DNA of 64,000 nt from Edaphobacter modestus (GCF_004217555.1 NZ_SHKW01000001.1:4774001-4838000); one strand, 5' to 3'; numbered from the stretch's first letter, positions 8,736 through 18,050 are shown. Made by a program: numbers and translations. The notes: a model not told the origin generated them from the sequence alone.

Positions 8736-9932
8736 ATGAGTACAGCGACGGCAACCAAGATCTTTGCGGACCGCATCGGCCGCATCGAAGTTTCGGCAAC
8801 CATGGCGATTACCGCGGCGGCCCTGAAGTTGAAGTCCGAGGGTGTGAACCTGGCGGATTTTGGCGCGGGCGAACCGCACTTTTCGACTCCGCGGCACATT
8901 AAAGATGCTGCGATCGATGCGATCGAAAAGAACTTTACGCGTTATACGAACGTCGCTGGAATTCCGGAGATCCGAAAGGCGATCGTCGACCGGCACACTG
9001 CCGATTTTGGTTCGGCCTACACGCCGGAGGAGTGCGTCTTCACAACGGGCGGAAAGCTGGCGCTGTTCAATGCGATCCAGGTGCTGGTCGATCATGGCGA
9101 TGAGGTGATTCTTCCGGTACCGTACTGGGTTTCATTCAAGGACATCATTCAGTACGCGGGCGGCGTGGTGGTTCCCGTCGAGACCAACGAGGCGGAGAAC
9201 TTCCGCCTGACCGCCAAGATGATCGAGGCGGCGATTACGCCGAAGACCAAGGCGATTATTCTGAACACCCCGTCGAACCCGTCGGGAGCGGTGGTTTCGC
9301 CAGAGGACCTGGAGGCGATCGTCCGGCTGGCGCATCAGCGCGATATCTTCGTTCTGCTGGATGAGTGCTACGTCTACCTGAACTTTACGGGCAACATCGT
9401 CAGCGGTGGCAGCTTCAAGGACTGCAAGGAGCACGTGGTCGTTCTGGGTTCGCTGTCGAAGACCTACGCGATGACGGGATGGCGCGCAGGTTTTGCTCTT
9501 GGGCCCAAGGCGATTATCGCCGCGATGAGCAAGCTGCAGTCGCAGAGCACATCGAACACGGCCAGCATGGTGCAGCGGGCATCGATCGCCGCGGTGAGCG
9601 GATCGCAGGAGTGCGTGGCGGAGATGCGCGCCGACTACATCAAGCTGCGCGACCGCGTCCTGGAGGGCTTCAAGACGATCCCGGGGCTGACGTGTACGGT
9701 TCCCGAGGGCGCGTTCTATGTGTACCCGAATGTGAGGAACTTCCTGGGCAAGGGCGGGGCGACGTCGGCTACCGATCTTGCGGCGAAGCTGCTGAGCGAG
9801 GCGCACGTTGTTGTGGTTCCGGGCGAAGCGTTCGGGACGAAGGAGCACATCCGTTTGTCCTATGCGGTTTCGCATGATGTCGTGGATGAGGGTGTGAAGC
9901 GCATGCGGGAGTACTTTGCGTCGCTGGGGTAA
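8736..9932 (+). CDS. Class I pyridoxal-phosphate aminotransferase (aspartate aminotransferase type)
   Basis: This 398-residue cytosolic fold-type I aminotransferase moves an amino group between an amino acid and a 2-oxo acid. The Schiff-base lysine is in GSLSKTYAMTGWRAGF; other family landmarks are FGAGEPHF, NTPSNPSGAV (PLP ring Asn), DECYVYL and the late PEGAFYVYPNVR. It resembles the Ib subgroup of aspartate aminotransferases (AspC/AatA); exact substrate is inference. The ATG at 8736 is chosen because upstream in-frame codons from 8562 lie in the promoter region shared with the divergent GH2 gene and do not match the family; GAGGC sits just upstream. It is followed by an intrinsic terminator, so it is probably transcribed alone. 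Confidence 0.9.
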   Translation: MSTATATKIFADRIGRIEVSATMAITAAALKLKSEGVNLADFGAGEPHFSTPRHIKDAAIDAIEKNFTRYTNVAGIPEIRKAIVDRHTADFGSAYTPEECVFTTGGKLALFNAIQVLVDHGDEVILPVPYWVSFKDIIQYAGGVVVPVETNEAENFRLTAKMIEAAITPKTKAIILNTPSNPSGAVVSPEDLEAIVRLAHQRDIFVLLDECYVYLNFTGNIVSGGSFKDCKEHVVVLGSLSKTYAMTGWRAGFALGPKAIIAAMSKLQSQSTSNTASMVQRASIAAVSGSQECVAEMRADYIKLRDRVLEGFKTIPGLTCTVPEGAFYVYPNVRNFLGKGGATSATDLAAKLLSEAHVVVVPGEAFGTKEHIRLSYAVSHDVVDEGVKRMREYFASLG

Positions 9933-9950
9933 AGGGTAGTTTCAGGAGAA

Positions 9951-9983
9951 GGGCCGCATCGGGAGAATCCCGTGCGGTCCTTT
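9951..9983 (+). terminator. Intrinsic terminator after the aminotransferase gene
   Basis: A 13-bp stem with one bulge and one G-T pair (9951-9964 with 9968-9980, loop GAA) is followed by TTTCC. It sits 19 bases after the aminotransferase stop and before the manC start. Confidence 0.7.
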
Positions 9984-10002
9984 CCATTGAAATGAGGAAA
10001 GA

Positions 10003-11160
10003 ATGGGTCTTGCTGGCGATCGGGCTGAGGAAGCGGAGATTCGATTTGCTCCGGTGATTCTTGCAGGTGGAAGCGGAACTCGGTTTTGGCCGCGAAGTCG
10101 TCGGTCGCATGCCAAGCAGGTGCTTGCTCTCGATGGTGAGCGGACGATGATCCAGCAGACCGTCGATCGTCTGCTGCCTGTCGCGTCAGCGGGCGACGTG
10201 TGGGTGATTACGAACGATCTGCTGAAAGAGGAGATCGTCCATCAGCTTCCCGCTGTCGTTTGTGAGCATATCTTGAGTGAGCCCGCGGCAAGGAATACCG
10301 CACCGGCGTGTGCGCTTGCGGCCTTTCTGCTGGAGAGGACCGAACCGGAGACGGTCCTTGGCATCTTCCCGTCGGATCATGTCGTGAAAGACGGAAAGAG
10401 GTTTGCGGAGATTGTAAAAGCCGGCGTGAAGCTGGCATCGAGCGGCGAGAAGATTGTCGTCCTTGGGGTTTCCGCTACGAAGGCCGAGACGGGATATGGG
10501 TACATTGAGTACGGAAATGTCGTCGAGAAGGTCAACGGTATCGACGTGCGCAGGGTAAAGAGATTTACGGAGAAGCCGCACAAGGCGCTGGCTGAGGCGT
10601 TCGTGGTGTCGGGAAACTATGCATGGAACAGCGGCATGTTTCTGTGGAGCGTAAAGACACTGGTGGGCGCGATTCGGGAACATAGCCCATCGATTGCGGT
10701 GCAGATGGAGAAGATCGCAGCGGCTTATGGGAAGCCGGAGTTTGAACAGGTTTTTGCAGAGGTTTACCCACTGTGCGAGAACATCTCGATCGACTATGCG
10801 GTCCTGGAACCCAGGTCGGCCAAAGGCGAAGAGGCCTCGGAGATCTACTGCCTCCCTGGAGATTTCTGCTGGAACGATCTTGGATGCTGGTCCGCACTGC
10901 ATGAGCATGTGGCGGATTGCGGTCCGGAAGATCTGGCAAAGAAGAATATCTTCGACAAGACGAACCAGGCCTGCATCGACATCGATTCCCATGGTAACTA
11001 CATCTACGCTCCCGGCAAGGCGGTTGCGCTTGTTGGCGTGAACGATCTGGTGGTGGTCGAGACCGAGGATGCACTGCTGATCACGACACGCGAGCGTTCG
11101 CAGGATGTCGGCAAGGTGGTGGCCGAACTGAAGCAGGCCGGGCGCGAGGATCTGGTGTAG
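10003..11160 (+). CDS. manC: Mannose-1-phosphate guanylyltransferase
   Basis: A 385-residue nucleotidyltransferase making GDP-mannose from GTP and mannose-1-phosphate. The N-terminal signature VILAGGSGTRFWPRSR (about 18-33) is followed by LGIFPSDHVV (metal/nucleotide region), RRVKRFTEKP, NYAWNSGMFLW and the C-terminal CWNDLGCWSALHE. It has the length of the guanylyltransferase-only form and lacks the cupin-type isomerase domain of bifunctional AlgA/ManC. The start follows GAGGAAAG. The next gene is a phosphohexomutase that could supply mannose-1-phosphate, so the two probably serve GDP-mannose supply for cell-surface glycans. Confidence 0.92.
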   Translation: MGLAGDRAEEAEIRFAPVILAGGSGTRFWPRSRRSHAKQVLALDGERTMIQQTVDRLLPVASAGDVWVITNDLLKEEIVHQLPAVVCEHILSEPAARNTAPACALAAFLLERTEPETVLGIFPSDHVVKDGKRFAEIVKAGVKLASSGEKIVVLGVSATKAETGYGYIEYGNVVEKVNGIDVRRVKRFTEKPHKALAEAFVVSGNYAWNSGMFLWSVKTLVGAIREHSPSIAVQMEKIAAAYGKPEFEQVFAEVYPLCENISIDYAVLEPRSAKGEEASEIYCLPGDFCWNDLGCWSALHEHVADCGPEDLAKKNIFDKTNQACIDIDSHGNYIYAPGKAVALVGVNDLVVVETEDALLITTRERSQDVGKVVAELKQAGREDLV

Positions 11161-11270
11161 TGGCTACGACCAGGAACGGCAGGCATAGCGTCACTGCGCG
11201 TTCCAATGGGAAAGTTGCGAAGACGAATTTACGATGTTTTGGAATCAGGAGCTCGTCGTAACGGATTTCT

Positions 11271-12713
11271 ATGACAGAGACAAAAACAGTTGTGAAGTTT
11301 GGAACGGATGGCTGGCGCGGTGTGATCGCCGATGATTTTACCTATGCCAATGTTCGTGTAGCCGCAGCAGCGATTGCGAACTATGTCCTCGAACAGGAGA
11401 ACGCGAAGGCCGGTGTCTGCATCGGGTGGGACACAAGGTTCGGCTCTCGATCGTTTGCCAGGGTGGTGGCCGAGGTGCTCGCGAAGGCCGGAGTTCCTGT
11501 GCAGATGGCAAGCGGGATTACCGCGACGCCAGCCTTGTCCTTTGCTGTACGGGAGAGAAAGGCTGCGGGCGGGGTCATGATCACGTCGAGCCATAATCCC
11601 GCGGAGTGGAACGGCGTGAAGTACAAGGCGAGCTATGGCGGGTCGGGAAAGCCTTCGATCATGGCGTCGATCGAGAGCTATCTCCTGGAGCCGGTTCCGC
11701 AGGACGGGAAGCCCGCGCCCATCGAAGAGGTTGACTTTGGGCCAGACTATCTTGCGGCGCTGGAAAAGTTTGTCGACCTGAAGGCGATCGAGGCAAGTGG
11801 ATACAAGTTCCTGATTGATGTGATGTACGGCGCGGGACGCGGCGTTATCGCGGGGATCTTCTCCCGGGCGGGGATTCCGTTTGTCGAGATCCGCAACGAG
11901 ATCAACCCTGCGTTTCCGGGAATCAACCCGGAGCCGATTCTGCCGCATATCAAGGCTACACAGGCTGCGGTGGTCGCGGAGAAGTGCGATGCGGGGTTGA
12001 TTACGGATGGCGATGCGGACCGCATCGGCGCTGTCGATGAGCATGGCAACGTGGTTGATGCGCACCGGATTTTTTCCATCCTGCTGTGGTGGCTGCTGGA
12101 GCGCAAGAAGTGGCCGGGCGAGGTGACGCGTGCCTTCAACACAACGAAGATGATCGATCGCATCGCCGCGAAGTATGGCCGCGCGCTGAACGAGCATGGG
12201 ATCGGGTTCAAGTATGTCGTAGACCTTATGCTCGAAAAAGAGATTCTGATTGGCGGCGAAGAATCGGGCGGTGTAGGAATCAGCCGGCATCTTCCGGAGC
12301 GCGATGGTCTATTGAACTCCCTGCTGCTGGCTAACGTGATGGCCGATGAGAAGAAGACGCTGGGTGAGCTGGTAGCGATGCTGCAGGCGGAGTTCGGCGT
12401 GCACGAGTATGGCCGGGTGGACATGCTCATTGATGAAGAGATCAAACAGTCGGCGATTGCGCGGGCGAAGGGCGGCCTCACGGAGCTGGCCGGGATGAAG
12501 GTGCTGCGCATGGAGACGCTCGATGGAATCAAGTTTTTCCTCGAGAACTCAGAGTGTGCAGGCAAACCCAAGGCTGCGGAGACGTGGCTGCTGCTGCGGA
12601 CATCGGGCACGGAGCCTCTGCTTCGCGTGTACTGCGAGAGCTGCTCTACGGAGTCGGTGGCAAAGGTGCTTGAAGCTGCGCAATCGTTTGTGCTGAAGGG
12701 AGCTGGAGTTTGA
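11271..12713 (+). CDS. Alpha-D-phosphohexomutase (phosphomannomutase/phosphoglucomutase)
   Basis: A 480-residue four-domain enzyme that interconverts hexose 6- and 1-phosphates through a phosphoserine. Landmarks are FGTDGWRG near the N-terminus, active Ser107 in TSSHNPAEWNG, metal loop DGDADRIGAVDE, sugar-binding GGEESGGVGI and the phosphate-binding LLRTSGTEPLLRVYCES. These fit the phosphoglucomutase/phosphomannomutase family; which sugar is preferred cannot be read, but manC 110 bases upstream makes mannose plausible. Its stop codon overlaps the TTG start of the following HAD gene, so the two are coupled. Confidence 0.9.
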   Translation: MTETKTVVKFGTDGWRGVIADDFTYANVRVAAAAIANYVLEQENAKAGVCIGWDTRFGSRSFARVVAEVLAKAGVPVQMASGITATPALSFAVRERKAAGGVMITSSHNPAEWNGVKYKASYGGSGKPSIMASIESYLLEPVPQDGKPAPIEEVDFGPDYLAALEKFVDLKAIEASGYKFLIDVMYGAGRGVIAGIFSRAGIPFVEIRNEINPAFPGINPEPILPHIKATQAAVVAEKCDAGLITDGDADRIGAVDEHGNVVDAHRIFSILLWWLLERKKWPGEVTRAFNTTKMIDRIAAKYGRALNEHGIGFKYVVDLMLEKEILIGGEESGGVGISRHLPERDGLLNSLLLANVMADEKKTLGELVAMLQAEFGVHEYGRVDMLIDEEIKQSAIARAKGGLTELAGMKVLRMETLDGIKFFLENSECAGKPKAAETWLLLRTSGTEPLLRVYCESCSTESVAKVLEAAQSFVLKGAGV

Positions 12714-13378
12714 GCGAAGCAGTTCGTGTGGAGACGAGGGGCCTGCTCTTCGATATGGATGGGGTGTTGGTGAGCTCGATCGGTTCCGTGGTGCGGTGCT
12801 GGAGGATCTGGGCGAAGAGGTACGATGTGCCGAATGCTGAGACCTACGAAGTTCCACATGGGATGCGAGCGATCGATATCATCCGGAGTCTTCGGCCGGA
12901 TATCGATCCGCTGGAAGGCCTTCGCGAGATTGAAGACCTGGAGATCGCAGACACCTCGGACCTGAGGGTGCTTCCAGGAGCCAAGGAGTTGCTGGAGAGT
13001 CTTCCGCCAGAGCGATGGGCGATCGTAACGTCGGCGACACGGCGGCTGATGCTGGGACGGCTCGAAGTCGCTGGTCTGCCTGCTCCTGAACGGATTATCA
13101 GCGCCGACGATGTGGAGCGGGGGAAACCCGACCCAGAGCCTTATCGTCGTGGCGCAGCGCTGCTGGGTTGCCGGGCGGAGGAGTGTGTTGTGGTGGAGGA
13201 TGCACCGTCTGGCGTGGGGGCGGGCAAGGCGGCTGGATCTCAAGTGTTAGGCGTGATTGGAACGCACACGCTGGCGCAGCTACACGACGCGGACTGGGTG
13301 GTGCGGTCGCTGGAGGGAGTTGCTGCAACTGCGCACGATCATGGCCTGGAGCTGCGTTTTGGTGCAGAGAAGCGCTAG
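12710..13378 (+). CDS. HAD-superfamily sugar-phosphate phosphatase-like hydrolase
   Basis: A 222-residue cytosolic HAD hydrolase of the beta-phosphoglucomutase/GPP-like subgroup. Motif I is LLFDMDGVLVSS (nucleophile Asp and general acid Asp), motif II is IVTSATRR, and motifs III and IV are GKPDPEPY and VVEDAPSGVGAGKAAG. The alpha-helical cap lies between residues 20 and 85. Translation probably begins at TTG 12710, whose bases overlap the stop of the phosphohexomutase (TTGA), suggesting coupling. The substrate is unknown; a hexose phosphate is likely from the company it keeps. It converges with kdsB so tightly that both TAG stops share the CTAG at 13375-13378. Confidence 0.85.
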   Translation: MSEAVRVETRGLLFDMDGVLVSSIGSVVRCWRIWAKRYDVPNAETYEVPHGMRAIDIIRSLRPDIDPLEGLREIEDLEIADTSDLRVLPGAKELLESLPPERWAIVTSATRRLMLGRLEVAGLPAPERIISADDVERGKPDPEPYRRGAALLGCRAEECVVVEDAPSGVGAGKAAGSQVLGVIGTHTLAQLHDADWVVRSLEGVAATAHDHGLELRFGAEKR

Positions 13379-14208
13379 CGCGACAGCAGGGACTCCACCA
13401 GGCGAAGATCTTCTTCGGTATCGACACCGATCGTGTCGAACGGAGTTGGCTCAACATAGAGGCTGACTCCGTTTTCGAGGAATCGCAGCTGCTCGAGGCG
13501 CTCTGTGTGTTCGAGCGTACTGGCTGGCAGCGCAGGGAAGCGCTGCAGTGCAGCCCTGCGATAGGCATAGAGGCCGATGTGCTTCCAGTACTGGGCGGGG
13601 TTGCCGTCGCGATTGTAGGGGATGGTGGCTCGGGAGAAGTAAAGCGCGCGGCCGTCTGCGGCGGTGACTACCTTGACGGCATTGGGGTTGTGAATGTTCT
13701 CGGGCGTGCAGAGGACCTTGAGAGTAGAGACCTCGACCTGAGGTTTGACGAAGGGCTGCAGCAGGGCGGTGAGGTGCTCGGGTTTGAGAAGGGGCTCGTC
13801 GCCCTGGATGTTGACGTAGATATCGGCGTCCACAACCTGGGAGATGGCATGGACGCGGTCGGTTCCGCTGGGCAGGGTGGGCGAGGTGAGCTGACATGGC
13901 CAGTGGTTCTCGCGGCAGAGCTCTGCGATCTCTTCGGAATCGGTAGCGACGAGAAGATCGTCGAGCTGGGGGCAGGCGCGAGCGGCATCCCAGACCCACG
14001 CGAGCATAGGCCGGCCAGCGATGGAGCGCAGGATCTTGCGCGGCAGGCGCGTGGAGGCGAGGCGGGCAGGGATGACCCCGACGACCCGTAAGGGATGGTC
14101 CTGGCTGGACTTTCCAGCCTGGGTGGAATCAAGTATGATGGAACCTGGCTGTGCCGCGGCGATTCTCCTCGAGTTGCGATGATTTTGGTGGGCGCGGTCT
14201 TCATGCAT
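13375..14208 (-). CDS. kdsB: 3-deoxy-manno-octulosonate cytidylyltransferase
   Basis: It activates KDO as CMP-KDO for lipopolysaccharide inner core synthesis, in the cytosol. Family landmarks: VVGVIPARLASTRLPRK (about 42-58), the NIQGDEPLL metal/nucleotide loop, KVLCTP, YFSRATIPYNRDG, HIGLYAYRRAAL and C-terminal GVDTEEDLRLVESLL. At 277 residues it is longer than typical KdsB (about 250) because of a 38-residue lead-in without recognisable content. No other ATG, GTG or TTG is in frame before the conserved start, so the ATG at 14208 is kept. It lies only one base from the 5' end of the divergent tRNA-Met, so its promoter must overlap that tRNA gene or initiation is unusual. Confidence 0.88.
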   Translation of the reverse strand: MHEDRAHQNHRNSRRIAAAQPGSIILDSTQAGKSSQDHPLRVVGVIPARLASTRLPRKILRSIAGRPMLAWVWDAARACPQLDDLLVATDSEEIAELCRENHWPCQLTSPTLPSGTDRVHAISQVVDADIYVNIQGDEPLLKPEHLTALLQPFVKPQVEVSTLKVLCTPENIHNPNAVKVVTAADGRALYFSRATIPYNRDGNPAQYWKHIGLYAYRRAALQRFPALPASTLEHTERLEQLRFLENGVSLYVEPTPFDTIGVDTEEDLRLVESLLSR

Positions 14209-14209
14209 C

Positions 14210-14286
14210 GGCGGTGTAGCTCAGATGGTTAGAGCGACGGACTCATAACCCGTAGGTCGACAGTTCGATTCTGTCCACCGCCACCA
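14210..14286 (+). tRNA. tRNA-Met (CAU), elongator type
   Basis: A 77-base cloverleaf with encoded CCA (14284-14286): acceptor GGCGGTG/CACCGCC, D-arm GCTC/GAGC, anticodon loop CTCATAA, T-arm GACAG/CTGTC with TTCGATT loop. The G1-C72 pair and lack of three G-C pairs next to the anticodon loop argue against initiator tRNA. An A31/C39 mismatch closes the anticodon stem. A tRNA-Ile read with modified CAU cannot be fully excluded. Confidence 0.93.
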
Positions 14287-14396
14287 AGAAGTTCCTGACC
14301 TATATCGCGGAATCTCCATACGAGAGTATCATTTCATTAGTGTGTTTCGTCTAACGCCTGATGGGTGATCCTCATCGCCCGGAGAGTTTTCTATCT

Positions 14397-15629
14397 ATGC
14401 CGAAGATTTCGAAGATCCTTCTGCTTTCTGTTTCGGTGGTCCTGGTTCTGACCGTGTTCCTGGGCATGAACTCGAGCGGCGTGAGCGCGGCAACCGAGGA
14501 TCAGGACGGTGCTTATCGCCAGATCAACGTGTACAGCGAAGTGCTGCGGCATATTCAGACGGACTACGTGGAAGAGCCGAACATTCCCACGGTAACGAAC
14601 GGCGCTTTGCGCGGGTTGCTGGAGTCGCTCGATTCGGACTCGAGCTACCTTACGCCAGAGGATTACAAGACCTTCAAGGCAGATAAGGGCGGCAAGGCCC
14701 AGGTGGGAATCAATGTCTCCAAACGGTGGGGATATGCGACGGTCGTTTCGATCGTTCCAGGAAGCCCGGCCGACAAAGCGAACCTGAGTGACGGAGATAT
14801 TATCGAGGCGATCGGGACACAGGACACCCGCGATATGTCGGTGGCGATGATCCGGATGATGATGGAGGGAGCGCCGGGAAGCGAATTGGCAATCTCCGTT
14901 GTTCGTCCGCGAAAGGCTGCCCCGGAGAAGATAACCATGACACGCGTGGTGACGAATATGCCACCTGTGGGTGAGACGATGTACGAGAACTCCTCGATTC
15001 TCTACCTGAAGCCGGGTGTGTTGGATCATGAACACGTCCAGCAGGTGGAGAGCAGGTTGAAGTCGATGCAGAAGGCAGGCAACAAGAAGATTCTTCTGGA
15101 TCTGCGCGATGTCGCTGCGGGCGACAATGTTGAGGCAATGCGGATGGCGAATTTCCTGTTGAAGACGGGAACCATCGCTACGCTCGAAGGCCAGAAGGTA
15201 GAGAAGCAGACATTCACCGCCGAATCGTCGAAGGCAATCAACACGACCTCGCCTGTGGTGGTGCTCATAAACCGTGGAACGGCCGGTCCGGCAGAGATTG
15301 TTGCGGCAGCCTTGATGGATAACAAGCGGGCCGACCTGGTTGGCGAGAAGACATTTGGCGAGGGATCGCAGCAGAAGACCTTCGAGTTGCCGGACGGTGC
15401 TGCTCTGATCCTGTCGGTGGCAAAGTATGGGTCGCCTTCGGGTAAGAAACTCGAGGATGAGGGCGTAACGCCCGGGGTGATGGTTGCTTCCAATATCGAC
15501 GACAATGCGCCTGTAGATGAGGATGCAGCAACACCGGAATCGCCGCAGCCTGAGACGAAGAAACCCAGTGTGTCGATAGACGAGCAGTTAAATAAGGCAC
15601 TGGACCTGCTCAAGAGCAAAGCGGCCTGA
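14397..15629 (+). CDS. CtpA-like PDZ/S41 protein lacking the catalytic Ser-Lys pair
   Basis: A 410-residue exported or membrane-anchored protein: hydrophobic segment about 7-31, N-terminal helical domain with the GALRGLLESLDSDSSYLTPEDY signature, PDZ domain about 100-170 (IVPGSPADKANLSDGDIIEAIG), then an S41 fold. In active CtpA/Prc enzymes the dyad is Ser in TASASE and Lys in TFGKG. Here the equivalent stretches read RGTAGPAEI (Gly297 at the Ser site) and TFGEGSQQ (Glu322 at the Lys site), with the family's 25-residue spacing kept. It should therefore not cut peptides this way, and may be a binding or scaffold protein in the envelope. The ATG at 14397 follows GGAGAG; the upstream ATG at 14361 is poorer. 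A weak stem (AAAGC/GCTTT with T tail) overlaps the stop. The neighbouring PBP suggests cell-wall work. Confidence 0.82.
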   Translation: MPKISKILLLSVSVVLVLTVFLGMNSSGVSAATEDQDGAYRQINVYSEVLRHIQTDYVEEPNIPTVTNGALRGLLESLDSDSSYLTPEDYKTFKADKGGKAQVGINVSKRWGYATVVSIVPGSPADKANLSDGDIIEAIGTQDTRDMSVAMIRMMMEGAPGSELAISVVRPRKAAPEKITMTRVVTNMPPVGETMYENSSILYLKPGVLDHEHVQQVESRLKSMQKAGNKKILLDLRDVAAGDNVEAMRMANFLLKTGTIATLEGQKVEKQTFTAESSKAINTTSPVVVLINRGTAGPAEIVAAALMDNKRADLVGEKTFGEGSQQKTFELPDGAALILSVAKYGSPSGKKLEDEGVTPGVMVASNIDDNAPVDEDAATPESPQPETKKPSVSIDEQLNKALDLLKSKAA

Positions 15630-15722
15630 GGCTTTTTCCGACTGAAAGTTGTGGCGATTCGATCTCTGTCTTCGAACCTGGGTTCTCGGCCCCGCGTGTC
15701 GATCATGCTATGGTGAAGGGCA

Positions 15723-18050
15723 GTGCCGAGCTTATTCAGACGCGAAGATGAGGTCGCGAAGGTTACGTCCCCGGAGCCATGGCATAGGCTTTTCCGGTGG
15801 CCTGAGTATCCGAGCCGCAGACGAGCCCGCCTTGTCACCTTCTACGTTCTTCTGGGACTCTCCGCCGTCTTCGGTGCGATGTGTGGGCTGATGCTGGTCT
15901 ACTCGATTGACCTGCCAGAGGTGAACGACCTCACCCGATACAGACCAAATACGACGACGGAGCTGCTGGATGTGCATGGCCGTCCGTTTGGATCTTTCGC
16001 GCTGGAACGGCGAGTCGCGGTGCCATATTCTGAGTTTCCGCCGGTGTTGAAAGAGGCGATCCTTTCGATCGAGGACAAGAGCTTCGAGCGGAACTGGGGC
16101 GTGAATCTTGTGCGGGCGTTGGGCGCGGCCTACCGGGATCTTCACTCGCAGGGCAAGGCGCAGGGGGCGTCGACGCTTACGATGCAACTGGCCCGAAACC
16201 TCTTCCTGTCGAGCGAGAAGACCTATGGCCGAAAGTTCCAGGAGGTCATCCTTTCGATGCAGATCGAGAGGAGATTCACGAAGAACCAGATCTTCGAGCT
16301 GTATGCCAACCAGATTTACCTCGGGCGTGGAACCTATGGCTTCGAAGCGGGTTCGGAGTATTACTTCAACAAACATGTGCGGGATCTGACCCTGCCGGAA
16401 GCGGCCATGCTGGCTGGCCTGCCCAAGGGCCCGGAGTACTACTCGCCCGTGCGCTACCCGGAGCGTGCTCTGAGACGGCGCAACCTCGTGCTGAACGAGA
16501 TGATGCAGGACGGCATGATAACTCGGGAGCAGGAGGAGAAGGCCAGGGCGGCTCCGTTGGGCCTGCACGTCGAGCCGCCAGCAAACAGTGTGGCACCCTA
16601 CTTTGTAGAAGAGGTAAGGCGACAGCTCGAGAAGGAGTACGGCGTCGAAGAGGTCCACGGAGCAGGGTTACGGGTGTACACCACACTTGACCTTGACGCG
16701 CAGGCGGTCGCGAATAAAGCGGTTCTGGACGGAGCTGCAGCCTACGAACGGCGTGAGGGATGGAAGGGAAATCTACCGAACGTCGTGCTCTCCGGGCAGG
16801 ATGTAGAGAGTTACAAGCACCCGGACTCGACCCAGCCGATCACCAAGGATACGTATATCCACGGTGTGGTGACTGCGGTTGAACCCAGACGGGTGACGGT
16901 AAAGCTGGGCACGCAGATTGCCATCATGACTCCCGAGGACTGGCAGTGGACGACATATGCGGAGGCCGACAGTTTTCTCCGCAACGGCGACCTGGTTTAT
17001 CTGAAGATCGAGGGGCCAGGATTGGGGGGAACCTGGAAGGCGTCACTCCAGCAGGATTCTGGCGCGCAGGCAGCACTGATGGCAGTAGACAACGCGAGCG
17101 GAGAGGTTGTAGCAATGGTTGGGGGACGCGATTTCGCGTTGTCCCAGTTCAATCGCGCTACCCAGGCGAAGCGCCAGGTTGGCTCGTCGTTCAAGCCTTA
17201 CGTGTACACGACCGCGATCGAAGCCGGCGCTAAGCCAACGGACATTATCGTCGACGGACCAACGACGTTCCCCACCCCCAACGGGCCCTATACGCCTCGT
17301 AACTACGAAGGCAATTACAAGGGGCCGATGTCGTTGCTGTATGCGTTTGCGGAATCACGAAACATACCTGCATTGAAGCTGGCATCGCACGCGGGTATCC
17401 GCAAGGTGATCGAGACGGCACACCGCTTCGGAATCACGAGCGAGATTCCACCGTTTCTGCCGGTAGCGCTTGGCTCCGCCGACATCACGCTCTACGAGCA
17501 GGTTGGAGCTTTCAGCGTCTTTCCGAACGATGGGATCCGCATTGCACCGCATTACATCCGCAAGGTCACGCAAGCCGACGGCCTTCCGCTTGACGAGAAG
17601 CCGACGGATGTACGCGAGGTGATTTCGGTGGAGACGGCGCGGACGATGATGGAGCTGCTGCAGGCGGTTGTCCATATGGGAACCGGAGCCAGGGCCTCGC
17701 AATTGAATCATCCCCTGGGAGGAAAAACCGGTACGACGAACAACTACACCGATGCGTGGTTCATCGGGTTTTCGCCATCGGTGACGTGCGGCACCTGGAT
17801 TGGATACGACAATCGGCAGTCGCTTGGAGAGAAGGAGACCGGTGCGCGAGCGGCACTTCCAATCTGGATGGACTTTATGCGTGCCGAGATTGCGAATAAG
17901 CCCAACGAGGTATTTCCCGCCGAGGGAGCTCCGAAGAAGACATTGAATGTTGCAGTGAACAAGCCGGCGGCACAGATGAAGCCGGTTGAGTCCAAGGTAT
18001 CTGACGATGAGGGTGATCGTGAGACTGCCGGAGGCTCCTCGCCGCACTGA
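15723..18050 (+). CDS. Class A penicillin-binding protein (PBP1A type)
   Basis: A 775-residue bifunctional murein synthase: cytoplasmic N-terminus, one membrane segment (about 39-62), GT51 transglycosylase with catalytic Glu117 in SIEDKSFERNWG, GASTLTMQLARNLFL and ERRFTKNQIFELYANQIYLG, then a transpeptidase with Ser488 in GSSFKPYVYT, SRN in FAESRNIPALK and KTGTTNNYTDAWFIG. An OB-like insert lies between them (about 370-430). It polymerises lipid II and crosslinks peptides at the outer face of the inner membrane. A GTG start at 15723 follows GAAGGG. The tail after residue 745 is Pro/Lys/Glu rich and probably unstructured. Confidence 0.92.
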   Translation: MPSLFRREDEVAKVTSPEPWHRLFRWPEYPSRRRARLVTFYVLLGLSAVFGAMCGLMLVYSIDLPEVNDLTRYRPNTTTELLDVHGRPFGSFALERRVAVPYSEFPPVLKEAILSIEDKSFERNWGVNLVRALGAAYRDLHSQGKAQGASTLTMQLARNLFLSSEKTYGRKFQEVILSMQIERRFTKNQIFELYANQIYLGRGTYGFEAGSEYYFNKHVRDLTLPEAAMLAGLPKGPEYYSPVRYPERALRRRNLVLNEMMQDGMITREQEEKARAAPLGLHVEPPANSVAPYFVEEVRRQLEKEYGVEEVHGAGLRVYTTLDLDAQAVANKAVLDGAAAYERREGWKGNLPNVVLSGQDVESYKHPDSTQPITKDTYIHGVVTAVEPRRVTVKLGTQIAIMTPEDWQWTTYAEADSFLRNGDLVYLKIEGPGLGGTWKASLQQDSGAQAALMAVDNASGEVVAMVGGRDFALSQFNRATQAKRQVGSSFKPYVYTTAIEAGAKPTDIIVDGPTTFPTPNGPYTPRNYEGNYKGPMSLLYAFAESRNIPALKLASHAGIRKVIETAHRFGITSEIPPFLPVALGSADITLYEQVGAFSVFPNDGIRIAPHYIRKVTQADGLPLDEKPTDVREVISVETARTMMELLQAVVHMGTGARASQLNHPLGGKTGTTNNYTDAWFIGFSPSVTCGTWIGYDNRQSLGEKETGARAALPIWMDFMRAEIANKPNEVFPAEGAPKKTLNVAVNKPAAQMKPVESKVSDDEGDRETAGGSSPH

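Noticed and set aside
11229..13243. Two long minus-strand frames over the phosphohexomutase and HAD genes
   Set aside because: Shadow frames of high-GC coding DNA; the plus strand has full family motifs.
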